A stretch of 64,000 nt of DNA from an uncultured Porphyromonas sp. (GTDB lineage Bacteria > Bacteroidota > Bacteroidia > Bacteroidales > Porphyromonadaceae), in the NCBI RefSeq assembly GCF_938023125.1, contig NZ_CALHDW010000018.1, forward strand, positions 124,001-188,000. The letters are read 5' to 3'. Below, piece after piece: positions 54,550 to 62,734 of this stretch (its first letter is position 1; each line of letters begins with the position of its first letter). A model generated the notes under the pieces. That model had not been told where the DNA came from, made no database searches, and saw nothing but the letters and a program-made list of their open reading frames with translations. The position numbers and the translations under genes are program-made.

Positions 54550-55638
54550 CTATTCTGCCTTAGTATGGAAGGGCACATAGGTGAGATCGGAGCCTACACC
54601 ATTCTCTTCGTCATAGGCGAAGACCACAACGTAATAGTCCGCATTTTTCATAAAGGCCTGGCGATATTCCGGAGTTAGTTTAAACTCTCCTTGAACAAGA
54701 TAGGGAGTAAAATTATTCAAAAGATCGGCCTCTATTATCATCTTGGCCATCTTATACTCCATATTTTTCTCCCTATAAAAGTCCACAAATTTCTTCTTCT
54801 GTACCGTTACACTATACTTGTCGTGGGTTGTGGGTTTGATGAGGGCATCTACACCATTCATGTAAACATTCTCAATCCGAACGTCAAATGTTACGTTCTT
54901 TTTCTCCGACGACTTTGTTGTAAACTCCAAGGTTTTTACACCTCCCACCTGCTCAGCCTGGTCGTTTACAGCATAAGCATATACCACATAAGTAGAATCG
55001 GGATCCAGCGTTGAGAGGCAGCCCGGCTTAGGTAACTTCAGTGTAGCAGGGCCCGTTGTGCAGTCTTCCAAGAACAATTCTTGCCAAGTCTTGCCGGGAT
55101 TTGCCTCGCTCAAGAACATAAACCAGCTCTTTTCGAAACCATAAATACCGGCCTCAGTACGAGAGCTTTCTGTCTGGTACTTCTCCCGAGTCATGGCATA
55201 ATAGTAGTAACGCATAGTAGGATCTTTGGGAACAATCTTGATGGTAGCCGACGTTTTTTCCAGCGTTACGATCTGAAAATCGACCTCAAATCCCTTAGCT
55301 TTTACCTCAACCAAGCACTTAGCTTCTAGTCCCTCTAGCTTAGCCGTTATGGATGCTTTTCCTTCTGCTACTGCCGTAATGGTTCCCTCTTTTACAGAGA
55401 CAACATTAGGATCACTAGAGATCCAGACGATACTTTTCCCATCAAGAGTAGCCTCTTTGGGAGCTACATTGAGCTTTAACATGAGACTCTCACCAACGGA
55501 GAGACTGACTGTCTCCTGCTCAAATTTTATCTCCGAAACCTTCTGAATAGAGGGAGATTTAGTTCCATTATCGCATCCCGAAAAAAGAAGAGATAGGCAA
55601 GAAAGCAACCCTACAATAAGCAATAAATTCTTTTTCAT
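54550..55638 (-). CDS. Lipoprotein with a bacterial Ig-like (Big_2) domain
   Basis: The 362-residue protein has a lipobox LLFSGC (cysteine about 22). A Big_2-type Ig fold follows: KFEQETVSLSVGESLMLKL, then WISSDPNVVSV and GTITAVAEGKASITAKLEG (about 38-115). Two fibronectin-like beta domains fill the rest. This architecture is common on Bacteroidales surface lipoproteins; binding partner unknown. It stands alone between prs and the pyrB operon. Confidence 0.82.
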   Translation of the reverse strand: MKKNLLLIVGLLSCLSLLFSGCDNGTKSPSIQKVSEIKFEQETVSLSVGESLMLKLNVAPKEATLDGKSIVWISSDPNVVSVKEGTITAVAEGKASITAKLEGLEAKCLVEVKAKGFEVDFQIVTLEKTSATIKIVPKDPTMRYYYYAMTREKYQTESSRTEAGIYGFEKSWFMFLSEANPGKTWQELFLEDCTTGPATLKLPKPGCLSTLDPDSTYVVYAYAVNDQAEQVGGVKTLEFTTKSSEKKNVTFDVRIENVYMNGVDALIKPTTHDKYSVTVQKKKFVDFYREKNMEYKMAKMIIEADLLNNFTPYLVQGEFKLTPEYRQAFMKNADYYVVVFAYDEENGVGSDLTYVPFHTKAE

Positions 55639-55732
55639 ATCCTACACTTTGATTTATTTACACTCTTCATTATAATCAAGGTCTTCAAGAAATGGAATAA
55701 TTATATCTCCACGTCATTAACCCTATTCGACG

Positions 55733-55740
55733 CAAATGTA
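55733..55740 (-). promoter_or_regulatory. Predicted Ig-like lipoprotein promoter
   Basis: The minus strand reads TACATTTG, with a leader of about 90 nt. Confidence 0.45.
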
Positions 55741-55828
55741 AGATTTTTATTTGAAATTCCGCAATACAAAAGAACTGTCTATTATTCCTTTTTCGGCCGG
55801 CTAGCCGTCTCCTTCCCCCCCAACTCAA

Positions 55829-55871
55829 CAAAAAATTGCCCTATGAATGGTTATCTCATCCACAGGGCAAT
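55829..55871 (-). terminator. Terminator of the pyrB-to-TPM operon
   Basis: Arms ATTGCCCT and AGGGCAAT (55835-55871) extend inward with mostly paired bases; the minus-strand tail is TTTTTTG. It lies about 20 bp after the TPM gene stop. Confidence 0.82.
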
Positions 55872-55892
55872 CCCATCTTATCTTCCTATAAG

Positions 55893-57185
55893 TTACCAAG
55901 AGCCGCCGGCTCCACCACCTCCGGTAGAACCTCCACCCCAGCCGCCGCCAGAGCCACCTCTGGAAGAGCCGAAGCCTCCTCTACCCGATAATCCTCCAAA
56001 AATACTGCCTACAGCTGCGGCTGTAGCGATATCTCTTGCCGGACTTTCTTTCTGTCTCTTCTTCCTATCTTCATGGTTACAATAGAGACATTTGTAATGG
56101 GTTATATAGTGGTTAGTCGTCTCTTCTCTTCGGACAACATAGTAGGCATAAGTACCACACTTGGGACAACGGGAATAACGCGAAGGAAGTTCTCGCACCG
56201 GAAAAACATGCTCATACCCACAGCTACTGCATTGCATCGCTCCGTACTCACGTGACTTTATATCCGTCTCTAGAAGCATCTGCGGATTGAGTAGAGCACG
56301 CACTTTTGCTCGGTCACTAATGGGTAGCATTGCTTCCTTTCCGCAATTAGGACAACGCCTACTCTCCCTATCGAGCTTCTTACAAAGATTCTTTCCTAAG
56401 AGGTAAATCACAATCCCAATAGGCAGACAAGCAATGGCAAATATCACACTATAGGTTCTATTTTTCGACTTCAAGCGAGCCAATCGCTCTGGCGCACTCT
56501 TGTATTTGTATTCTCCCTTTTTCTCGAAAATATTCGTCAGTTTACCGTAGGATTTAATGGCATAATAAAGTACAATTAAGAGATAGAAAATGAAAAGAAT
56601 ATAGTCCCCTCCTTCATCTTCAGTGCTATTTTCTCCATCTGATCCCTCAAAATCTCCCGTCTTAAATATCTCACTTATGGCATCTATTCCACTCATGAGC
56701 CCCTCTGCATAGGCGTCTTCTTTGAAGTGGGGTATCATACGATTTCGAATGATACTAGAGCAAGTAGCATCGGGTAATACCCCTTCTATGCCGTAGCCCG
56801 TGGTGATAAAAATCTTGTGGACGTCCATCACAAGAAGGATGAGCAAGCCGCTATCGGTTTTCTTATTGCCCAATCCCCACGAGCGAAAGAGCTCCACACT
56901 AAAATCTTCTATCGTCCGATCTCCTATGGAAGGCAGCACCACAAGGGCAGCATCTACCCCAAAATTTAAGCGAAGTTGATGGAGCTTATTATCCAACTCC
57001 TCCACCTCCGAACTATCCAAGAAATGGCCAGGATCAGATACAAAACGTAGACTATCCCCTATCTGTACATTAGGTACATCCTTTACTTCAAAGACATCTC
57101 GACTCTCCGTCGCCTCCACTGGAAGGAGGGTCGAGAGAGCCAGAAATATCCCTAATAAGGGAACTAAAAGTCTCTTCAAATTCAT
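55893..57185 (-). CDS. TPM-domain membrane protein with zinc ribbons and Gly-rich tail (YgcG-like)
   Basis: The 430-residue protein has a signal peptide (1-24), a TPM (YgcG) domain (about 45-170, with DNKLHQLRLNFGVDAALVVLP and ILLVMDVHKIFITTGYG), a membrane segment (about 195-215) and a second one (about 248-268). Between and after these are four CxxC pairs (CPNC, CSSC, CPKC, CLYC), enough for two zinc ribbons. The C-terminal 45 residues are Gly/Ser-rich ending GGSW, a feature of the family. It follows lemA by 26 bp; LemA and TPM proteins often pair, but their role is not known. Confidence 0.85.
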   Translation of the reverse strand: MNLKRLLVPLLGIFLALSTLLPVEATESRDVFEVKDVPNVQIGDSLRFVSDPGHFLDSSEVEELDNKLHQLRLNFGVDAALVVLPSIGDRTIEDFSVELFRSWGLGNKKTDSGLLILLVMDVHKIFITTGYGIEGVLPDATCSSIIRNRMIPHFKEDAYAEGLMSGIDAISEIFKTGDFEGSDGENSTEDEGGDYILFIFYLLIVLYYAIKSYGKLTNIFEKKGEYKYKSAPERLARLKSKNRTYSVIFAIACLPIGIVIYLLGKNLCKKLDRESRRCPNCGKEAMLPISDRAKVRALLNPQMLLETDIKSREYGAMQCSSCGYEHVFPVRELPSRYSRCPKCGTYAYYVVRREETTNHYITHYKCLYCNHEDRKKRQKESPARDIATAAAVGSIFGGLSGRGGFGSSRGGSGGGWGGGSTGGGGAGGSW

Positions 57186-57211
57186 GGTATTATCGACCCT
57201 TTTTTAGGGAC

Positions 57212-57820
57212 TTAGAATTGTACCGTAGGAGCGGATTCGGCTCCCTCTTGGGCTTTAAATTGGGGACGTACCGAGAAGCCAAAAATCCCTGCTAGCATAT
57301 TATTGGGAAAGCGACGCACCTTCTTATTGTAGATGGTAGCGGCATCGTTGTAGCCCTTACGAGCCACCGTAATGCGGTTTTCGGTTCCCTCAAGTTGTGC
57401 TTGTAGTTGCAAGAAGTTTTCGTTTGCCTTAAGGTCGGGATATTTCTCCACTACCACCATAAGTCTATTCAAGGCTCCGGAGAGACCATCTTGAGCCTTC
57501 TGGAAGCTAGCAAGTTGCTCTTCGGTCATGTTGCTTGGGTCTATGGTAGTTTGGGTAGCCTTGGCACGAGCTTCTATTACGCCTTCGAGTGTTTCTTTTT
57601 CGTGGGATGCATATCCCTTTACCACGTTTACCAGATTTGGAATAAGGTCGAGACGACGTTGGTACTGATTCTCTACCTCAGACCATTGAAGATTTACGTT
57701 TTCATCTTCGTTTACCATACCGTTGTAGCTGCTCATAAGCCAACCTCCAATGAGGATAACGAAAGCTACAATCCCAATAAGAACGAAGGGTGTTTTGTTC
57801 TCTGTCATAGTTTTATTCAA
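57212..57820 (-). CDS. LemA family membrane protein
   Basis: The 202-residue protein has one N-terminal membrane helix (about 10-30) and a helical body: SYNGMVNEDENVNLQWSEVENQYQRR, LIPNLVNVVKGYASHE and VARKGYNDAATIYNKKVRRFP are typical LemA segments. The biochemical role of LemA is unknown. It is between flavin reductase (14 bp) and the TPM protein (26 bp). Confidence 0.92.
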   Translation of the reverse strand: MNKTMTENKTPFVLIGIVAFVILIGGWLMSSYNGMVNEDENVNLQWSEVENQYQRRLDLIPNLVNVVKGYASHEKETLEGVIEARAKATQTTIDPSNMTEEQLASFQKAQDGLSGALNRLMVVVEKYPDLKANENFLQLQAQLEGTENRITVARKGYNDAATIYNKKVRRFPNNMLAGIFGFSVRPQFKAQEGAESAPTVQF

Positions 57821-57834
57821 TTAAAAGTTAGTAC

Positions 57835-58425
57835 TTATTTTCTCTGTTTAATAGGCTCTTTTCCTTTCTTTACAGACCAGCCGAAGTAACCAATAAAGCT
57901 CCCCAATCCAAAATATTCTCCATGGGCATAAGCAAGAAGTTCACTTTTATGGAGATCTAACTTACCCGTCTCGGGATTGAGCAAAGACTCATCTACCGAT
58001 ACACTTACAATCTCTGCCAAAAACATATCGTGTGAGCCAAGTGGCAAGATCTCACGCACACGGCACTCCATACTGAGGGGGCTCTCAGCCACCAAAGGGC
58101 ATTGTATCACTTGAGCTTTCTCGGGATGCAAACCCGTTTTTGCCCATTTATCTCCATCCCTACCACTAATAACGCCGGCCATGTCGGTGGCTTCTGCCAT
58201 AGATAGGGTAGTGAGGTTGAGCCCAAACTCCATGCTCTCTTTGATAAGCTCATAACTATACCGCTCGGGGCGAATACTTACATAACACATTGCAGGATTG
58301 GTACAAACAATACCTGTCCAAGAGGCCGTAAAAAGATTGGTTCGCTCACCATCCGGACTTGCACTCGTAACGAGTAGAGCCGGTACGGGACTAATCATCG
58401 TACCGGGTTTCCAGTGTTGTTTCAT
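57835..58425 (-). CDS. Flavin reductase-like, FMN-binding protein
   Basis: The 196-residue sequence fits the flavin reductase-like FMN-binding family: MISPVPALLVTSASPDGERTN, then a TASWTGIVCTNPAMCYVSI segment and NLTTLSMAEATDMAGVISGRDGDKW. Such proteins bind FMN and reduce it or a substrate with NAD(P)H. The substrate is not visible. It follows pyrI by 19 bp. Confidence 0.87.
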   Translation of the reverse strand: MKQHWKPGTMISPVPALLVTSASPDGERTNLFTASWTGIVCTNPAMCYVSIRPERYSYELIKESMEFGLNLTTLSMAEATDMAGVISGRDGDKWAKTGLHPEKAQVIQCPLVAESPLSMECRVREILPLGSHDMFLAEIVSVSVDESLLNPETGKLDLHKSELLAYAHGEYFGLGSFIGYFGWSVKKGKEPIKQRK

Positions 58426-58444
58426 AGCTTACTAAGTCTCTCTC

Positions 58445-58909
58445 TTATCTCAATTCGGCCTCGGTACCTACCACCTTACGGCCACAATAGGCACACTGTA
58501 TTACTCCCTTCTCATGCCCTTGTAGAGCCGAAAATCGAGTAGCCATAGGTTCGTTATTGGTAATACATTTGGGGTTAGAGCAGCGTACAATGCCCACAAT
58601 TTCTATCGGTAGCTCTACCGATTTCTTTTCTACTACCTTATAATCTCGTATTACATTGAGGTGTACATTGGGAGCAATGAGAGCTATTCTATTGACTACA
58701 TCCTCATCAAAAAAGTGATCGGCTATCTTGATAATTCCCTTACGGCCCAGTACTTTACTAGGGAAATTATTACCAATTGTAATAGGGCTTCCCATGGTGT
58801 CTAAATGCAAAAGAGCAGCCACCTTAAAAAGTTTATCACTCGGGATATGATCTATAACGGTGCCATTGCAGATAGAGGCAACAGGCATCTCTTCTGAATA
58901 TTGTTTCAT
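58445..58909 (-). CDS. pyrI: Aspartate carbamoyltransferase regulatory chain
   Basis: PyrI binds nucleotides and controls the PyrB catalytic chain. The 154-residue sequence has the N-terminal allosteric domain (GTVIDHIPSDKLFKV) and the zinc domain with four cysteines in CSNPKC and CAYCG (region 109-145). Length and layout match the family. It follows pyrB by 23 bp. Confidence 0.96.
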   Translation of the reverse strand: MKQYSEEMPVASICNGTVIDHIPSDKLFKVAALLHLDTMGSPITIGNNFPSKVLGRKGIIKIADHFFDEDVVNRIALIAPNVHLNVIRDYKVVEKKSVELPIEIVGIVRCSNPKCITNNEPMATRFSALQGHEKGVIQCAYCGRKVVGTEAELR

Positions 58910-58932
58910 ACTTTGCGTTTACTCTTAGAGAC

Positions 58933-59847
58933 TCAATTTTTTACCTCAATACCCAATACTTCGGACAAAATGCTCTGGCGAACATACAATCCGTTGAGTG
59001 CTTGCCGGAAGTAATAGGCTGCCGGATGATCGTCTACCTCTTGAGCAATCTCCTGCACACGGGGCAATGGGTGCAATATTTTCAGGTTCGGCTTAGCCAT
59101 GCAGAGCAACTCTCTGTCGAGTATATAGACGTTTTTGACTCGTTCATACTCCTCAGGATCCGAAAATCGCTCCCGTTGTACGCGTGTCATGTAGAGTATA
59201 TCCGCCTCGGCAATTACCTCAGAGGTAAACTCTGTTACCTCTTCAAAGGGAATATTGTGCTCCCTACAATAGGAGCGATACTCCTCAGGCAAAGCCAACT
59301 CTTTGGGTGCCACAAAAATAAATCGTGGGGAGAAGGGTTGCATTCCCTCTATCAGCGAATGGATGGTACGCCCATACTTCAGATCGCCCACCATCACTAT
59401 GGTTTTCTGCTCTAGTGAGCCTTGAGTTTGACGGATAGAGTAGAGATCGAGCAACGTCTGCGAAGGATGTTGATTGGAACCATCCCCGGCATTGATAATA
59501 GGCACAGGGCTCACCTCCGTAGCGTACTGCGCTGCACCCTCAAGATAATGGCGCATCACAATAGCATCGGCATAGTTAGAAACAATCTTAATAGTGTCCT
59601 TGAGGGTCTCTCCCTTAGTACTGCTAGAAGTACTAGCATCTGAGAAGCCAATCACCTTGCCTCCTAGGCGACAAACTGCCGTCTCGAAGCTCAATCTGGT
59701 GCGGGTAGATGGCTCAAAAAATAGGGTAGCTACCACACGCCCTTGCAAAAAGTCACGGTTGGGATTACGCTCGAATAGAGCAGCTCTATCCAAAATACGC
59801 ATAATATCTTCTGCACTACAATGGCTAATAGAGACGAGGTGTTTCAT
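58933..59847 (-). CDS. pyrB: Aspartate carbamoyltransferase catalytic chain
   Basis: PyrB joins carbamoyl phosphate and aspartate, the committed step of pyrimidine synthesis. The 304 residues have the carbamoyl-phosphate motif FFEPSTRTRLSFE and the HPLPRVQEI segment with an HPSQTLLDLYS motif. It heads the operon pyrB-pyrI-flavin reductase-lemA-TPM from a promoter octamer about 100 bp upstream. Confidence 0.97.
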   Translation of the reverse strand: MKHLVSISHCSAEDIMRILDRAALFERNPNRDFLQGRVVATLFFEPSTRTRLSFETAVCRLGGKVIGFSDASTSSSTKGETLKDTIKIVSNYADAIVMRHYLEGAAQYATEVSPVPIINAGDGSNQHPSQTLLDLYSIRQTQGSLEQKTIVMVGDLKYGRTIHSLIEGMQPFSPRFIFVAPKELALPEEYRSYCREHNIPFEEVTEFTSEVIAEADILYMTRVQRERFSDPEEYERVKNVYILDRELLCMAKPNLKILHPLPRVQEIAQEVDDHPAAYYFRQALNGLYVRQSILSEVLGIEVKN

Positions 59848-59954
59848 TGTCTAATGTAAAATCTAATACCAAATCTTACGTGCATTCGGGGGCCGTTGGG
59901 AGATCATACCAAACCCATAGCTTTCGCTTCATTTGGTCCCAAAATCACTCAATA

Positions 59955-59962
59955 CAAAGATA
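59955..59962 (-). promoter_or_regulatory. Predicted pyrBI operon promoter
   Basis: The minus strand reads TATCTTTG; the leader to the pyrB ATG would be about 100 nt. I see no clear pyrimidine attenuator in it. Confidence 0.55.
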
Positions 59963-60133
59963 CTATTTTTTATCTCTCAGAAGAAAGTTAGAATCTATAC
60001 AATCTAGTACCCATTGGGGGATGAGCCCAAAGGAATAAAAACGCTACCCTCAAACCGAAAAATTATAAGGGTAGCGCACCTAAGTATTAGGAGTAACTTT
60101 TCCTATACCGGAAAAGCTATAAAGTCTACCCCT

Positions 60134-60355
60134 CTATCTCGAACAAAGGGTGATGGGATTACCACAAAGCGAACTCGCTTTGACCCATCCCGTAAAACTC
60201 TTGTTGCTACTATTCGTATGTTTTACTTTTACCCATTCACCTTTTATGGCCATAGGATGAACCACAACATCCGCCCCAATACGTATGGAGACGGGGGAAG
60301 ACGAAGAGGGTTCTTTCAAGAGCTGAACATCCCTCAGCGTAGTACAACCAAGCAA
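60134..60355 (-). pseudogene. SH3-like domain remnant or small SH3 protein
   Basis: A 73-codon frame starts only at TTG; an in-frame stop lies six codons further upstream. The reading (LLKEPSSSSPVSIRIG, then WVKVKH and FTGWVKASSLCGNP) resembles the C-terminal half of a bacterial SH3 (SH3b) domain with the Cys-Gly-Asn-Pro ending common in Bacteroidales proteins. Without a signal peptide or a good start it is more likely the tail of a lost gene. A real small protein cannot be excluded. Confidence 0.4.
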
Positions 60356-60752
60356 TGAGCTATAATGGTATTATAATGATTTAATGTCGCTACAATTAGC
60401 ACAAGCAAAGATAATCATATTCCCATCAATTTAGATTGCCGGCTTCTCTTTTAGCCCCCAACTTTTCTGCTTCCTATCTTCTTATTGATTATAAAAATAT
60501 AGAATTACATAGAGGTAGAAAAAAGGCTGTTCATAGTGTAGATAAAGCTCTCTACCATACAGATGAAGTTCTACTTATAAACCGGGATACCAACGCCAGA
60601 CTAACGAGTTATCAAGGATATTATTAACATGGATTTTCCTTGGTTTATTCTGCCTTTGCAGCCATTATCAACAATAAGTATTCTCAGTCTAGATTACTCT
60701 TTTTGGTTTTCTCCCCCTTTGGATCGTAGAAAACTAACTCAATAACGAAACA

Positions 60753-60792
60753 ATAACTCGTGCTAACTTCCCTTGTATAGCTCGAATTAATT
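60753..60792. repeat. 40-bp dispersed repeat, copy 1 (upstream of bioA)
   Basis: The block beginning ATAACTCGTGCTAA matches the block at 62623-62662 on the same strand in about 33 of 40 positions, including an identical first 14 bases. Both copies are intergenic and lie on either side of bioA. The 698-bp spacer 60356-61053 holds this repeat, the hairpin at 60814-60844, array A6 and the bioA promoter, plus a short unconvincing frame at 60436-60627. Confidence 0.6.
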
Positions 60793-60813
60793 CCTTAAGG
60801 GAGGGGGGATATT

Positions 60814-60844
60814 GGCTCTACCTATGGGTAGCTGCCTCTTTTTT
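60814..60844 (+). terminator. Orphan plus-strand hairpin with T6 tail
   Basis: Stem GGC..CTACC (60814-60822) with GGTAG..GCC (60827-60836) has a 1x2 internal loop and a TATG loop; TCTTTTTT follows. No recognised plus-strand gene precedes it. It could end a small transcript or insulate bioA from upstream transcription. Confidence 0.4.
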
Positions 60845-60894
60845 GCTGACAGGTTTACAACGGCTTTTCTACAACTTATCAACGATTTTTTCTG

Positions 60895-60995
60895 GCTGAA
60901 AATGGACTCGGAAAGTAGCTGGTTTTTCAAAATATATTAGCCTATTATGCCCTCCTATTTTGGCTGGAAACGGAATCTTTTTAGGGCAAGAGATT
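60895..60995. repeat. Degenerate 22-23 bp phased array (A6)
   Basis: Cores at about 60895, 60918, 60940, 60963 and 60986 (steps 23, 22, 23, 23): GGCTGAAAATGG, AGCTGGTTTTTC, AGCCTATTATG, GGCTGGAAACGG and GGGCAAGAG, several preceded by TTTT. It ends about 15 bp before the bioA promoter. Confidence 0.68.
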
Positions 60996-61008
60996 TTTCT
61001 TAATCAAG

Positions 61009-61016
61009 TACCTTTG
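61009..61016 (+). promoter_or_regulatory. Predicted bioA promoter
   Basis: TACCTTTG fits TAnnTTTG, 37 bp before the bioA ATG. No biotin repressor operator was recognised. Confidence 0.55.
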
Positions 61017-61053
61017 CTACTCGTGAATGTACTACGCAGAATAAATATCTAAG

Positions 61054-62337
61054 ATGACTACAGAAGAACTCCTAGCATTTGACCGAAACCATCTATGGCA
61101 CCCCTATACATCAACCATAGACCCTTTGCCCGTATATCCGGTGCAGAGTGCTAAAGGGGTAGAGATTACGCTCGAAGATGGACGTGTATTGATTGATGGT
61201 ATGAGTTCGTGGTGGGCCGCTATCCATGGGTACAACAATCCCGAACTCAATAGAGCGATAGAGACGCAGTTGAAGTCCATGAGTCATATCATGTTTGGAG
61301 GCTTTACGCATAGGCCTGCCGTAGAGCTTGCCTCTCTTTTGCTCCCTCTTTTTCCTAAGGGTATTGACCAAATTTTTTATGCCGATAGCGGTTCGGTAGC
61401 TGTAGAGGTGGCTCTTAAAATGGCTCTTCAGTACCACGAAAGTGTAGGAGATAAGAAACGCAAACATTTTGCAACCATTCGCTCCGGTTACCATGGGGAT
61501 ACCTGGCATGCCATGAGTGTGTGCGATCCGGTAACGGGTATGCACGGCATCTTTGGGTCGGTGTTACCGGCGCAGTACTTTTTGCCTCAACCTAAAAGTC
61601 GTTTTGGAGGAGAATGGAATGCTGAGGATATAGCCCCCTTTGCAGATCTTATTACGGAGCATGGAGATGAAATTGCAGCACTCATCTTGGAGCCCATTGT
61701 ACAGGGTGCCGGAGGAATGTATTTTTACCATCCTCAATATCTAGTGGAGGCGATACGAAAGGCGCATGAGGCAGGTATATTGGTCATTTTTGATGAGATT
61801 GCCACCGGCTTTGGTAGGACGGGCAAATTCTTTGCTGCCGAGCATGCCGGGGTAGTACCCGATATTATGTGTATTGGCAAGGCGCTAACAGGGGGCTACA
61901 TGACCCTATCGGCCACTTGTACGCACAAGAGCATTGCCGACCAAATCTGTAGTGGTGAGGCAGGATGTTTTATGCATGGACCTACATTCATGGCTAATCC
62001 GCTTGCTTGCTCCGTAGCACTCGCAAGTCTACGTCTCTTGCTCAACTCTCCTTGGCAGGAGCGCATAAAAGCAATAGAGTGCCAACTAAGGGAGGAATTA
62101 AGTCCGGCTACGTCATTCGATACGGTTGCCGAGGTACGTGTATTGGGAGCCATTGGGGTAGTGGAGATGCGTGAAGCGGTAGATATGGCAAAGATGCAGC
62201 GTCTTTTGGTAGAGCATGGGGTTTGGGTGCGTCCCTTTGGGCGTCTGTGTTACCTGATGCCGCCCTACATTATCAATCGGGAGCAGCTCCATAAGCTTAC
62301 GACCGGTCTCTTGGCAGCCATTGCTGAGAGTAGGTAA
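61054..62337 (+). CDS. bioA: Adenosylmethionine-8-amino-7-oxononanoate aminotransferase
   Basis: BioA converts KAPA to DAPA in biotin synthesis, using SAM as amino donor. The 427-residue PLP class III aminotransferase has the BioA-type start FDRNHLWHPYTS, MSSWWAAIHGYN, the DSGSVAVEVALKMA loop, FDEIATGFGRTG and the PLP lysine K276 in CIGKALTGG. The early HPYT and SSWW motifs separate BioA from other class III enzymes. bioB, bioD and bioF are not in the window. Confidence 0.95.
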   Translation: MTTEELLAFDRNHLWHPYTSTIDPLPVYPVQSAKGVEITLEDGRVLIDGMSSWWAAIHGYNNPELNRAIETQLKSMSHIMFGGFTHRPAVELASLLLPLFPKGIDQIFYADSGSVAVEVALKMALQYHESVGDKKRKHFATIRSGYHGDTWHAMSVCDPVTGMHGIFGSVLPAQYFLPQPKSRFGGEWNAEDIAPFADLITEHGDEIAALILEPIVQGAGGMYFYHPQYLVEAIRKAHEAGILVIFDEIATGFGRTGKFFAAEHAGVVPDIMCIGKALTGGYMTLSATCTHKSIADQICSGEAGCFMHGPTFMANPLACSVALASLRLLLNSPWQERIKAIECQLREELSPATSFDTVAEVRVLGAIGVVEMREAVDMAKMQRLLVEHGVWVRPFGRLCYLMPPYIINREQLHKLTTGLLAAIAESR

Positions 62338-62421
62338 TAGACCTTTCTTCTTATTCTATATTCTTTATAAATAGAACATATAGTAGTAGTAGAGGGTGGA
62401 TCAATTGTGTTCTCATCCTAG

Positions 62422-62665
62422 GCTCATTCTGTACTTACCAACAGCTATATCTACTCGTTATATACGCTATATAGACGAATTGTTTACCTAGTTATGAACA
62501 TAGATTTAGCTGATAAAATCTAGGGATTATGCTACTTTTCAACAATAGGGTCTACCAAAGAGGTCGTTCCGGAGCAGAAACCCTCTGCAATTATAGGTTG
62601 ATAAGAGGGTGATAATCCACTTATAACTCGTGCTAAGTCGCCTTGTTTAGGTCGATTTATTTTGC
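62422..62665. repeat. Possible degenerate 22-bp phased array (A7), with repeat copy 2 inside
   Basis: Cores at about 62422, 62444, 62466, 62488, 62509, 62531, 62574, 62597, 62618, 62640 and 62664 keep a 21-23 bp step with one missing position, though the flanks lack the clear A-tracts of the other arrays. The second copy of the 40-bp repeat lies at 62623-62662. This is the 397-bp gene-free spacer 62338-62734 between convergent bioA and the glycosyltransferase gene. Confidence 0.4.
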
Positions 62666-62670
62666 TAACG

Positions 62671-62707
62671 GAAAAGAAAAGGGTAGTCTATAATCTATAG
62701 ATTACCC
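62671..62707 (-). terminator. Terminator of the glycosyltransferase gene
   Basis: Twelve-base arms GGGTAGTCTATA (62681-62692) and TATAGATTACCC (62696-62707), one G-U pair, 3-base loop; on the minus strand the tail is TTTTCTTTTC. It sits 28 bp after the stop and may also stop bioA read-through. Confidence 0.82.
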
Positions 62708-62734
62708 CCTATTTGTAGAGAAGTTATGAACGGC

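Noticed and set aside
60436..60627. 63-codon plus-strand frame starting at TTG
   Set aside because: No ATG, no promoter octamer and no recognisable protein; kept only as part of the spacer description.
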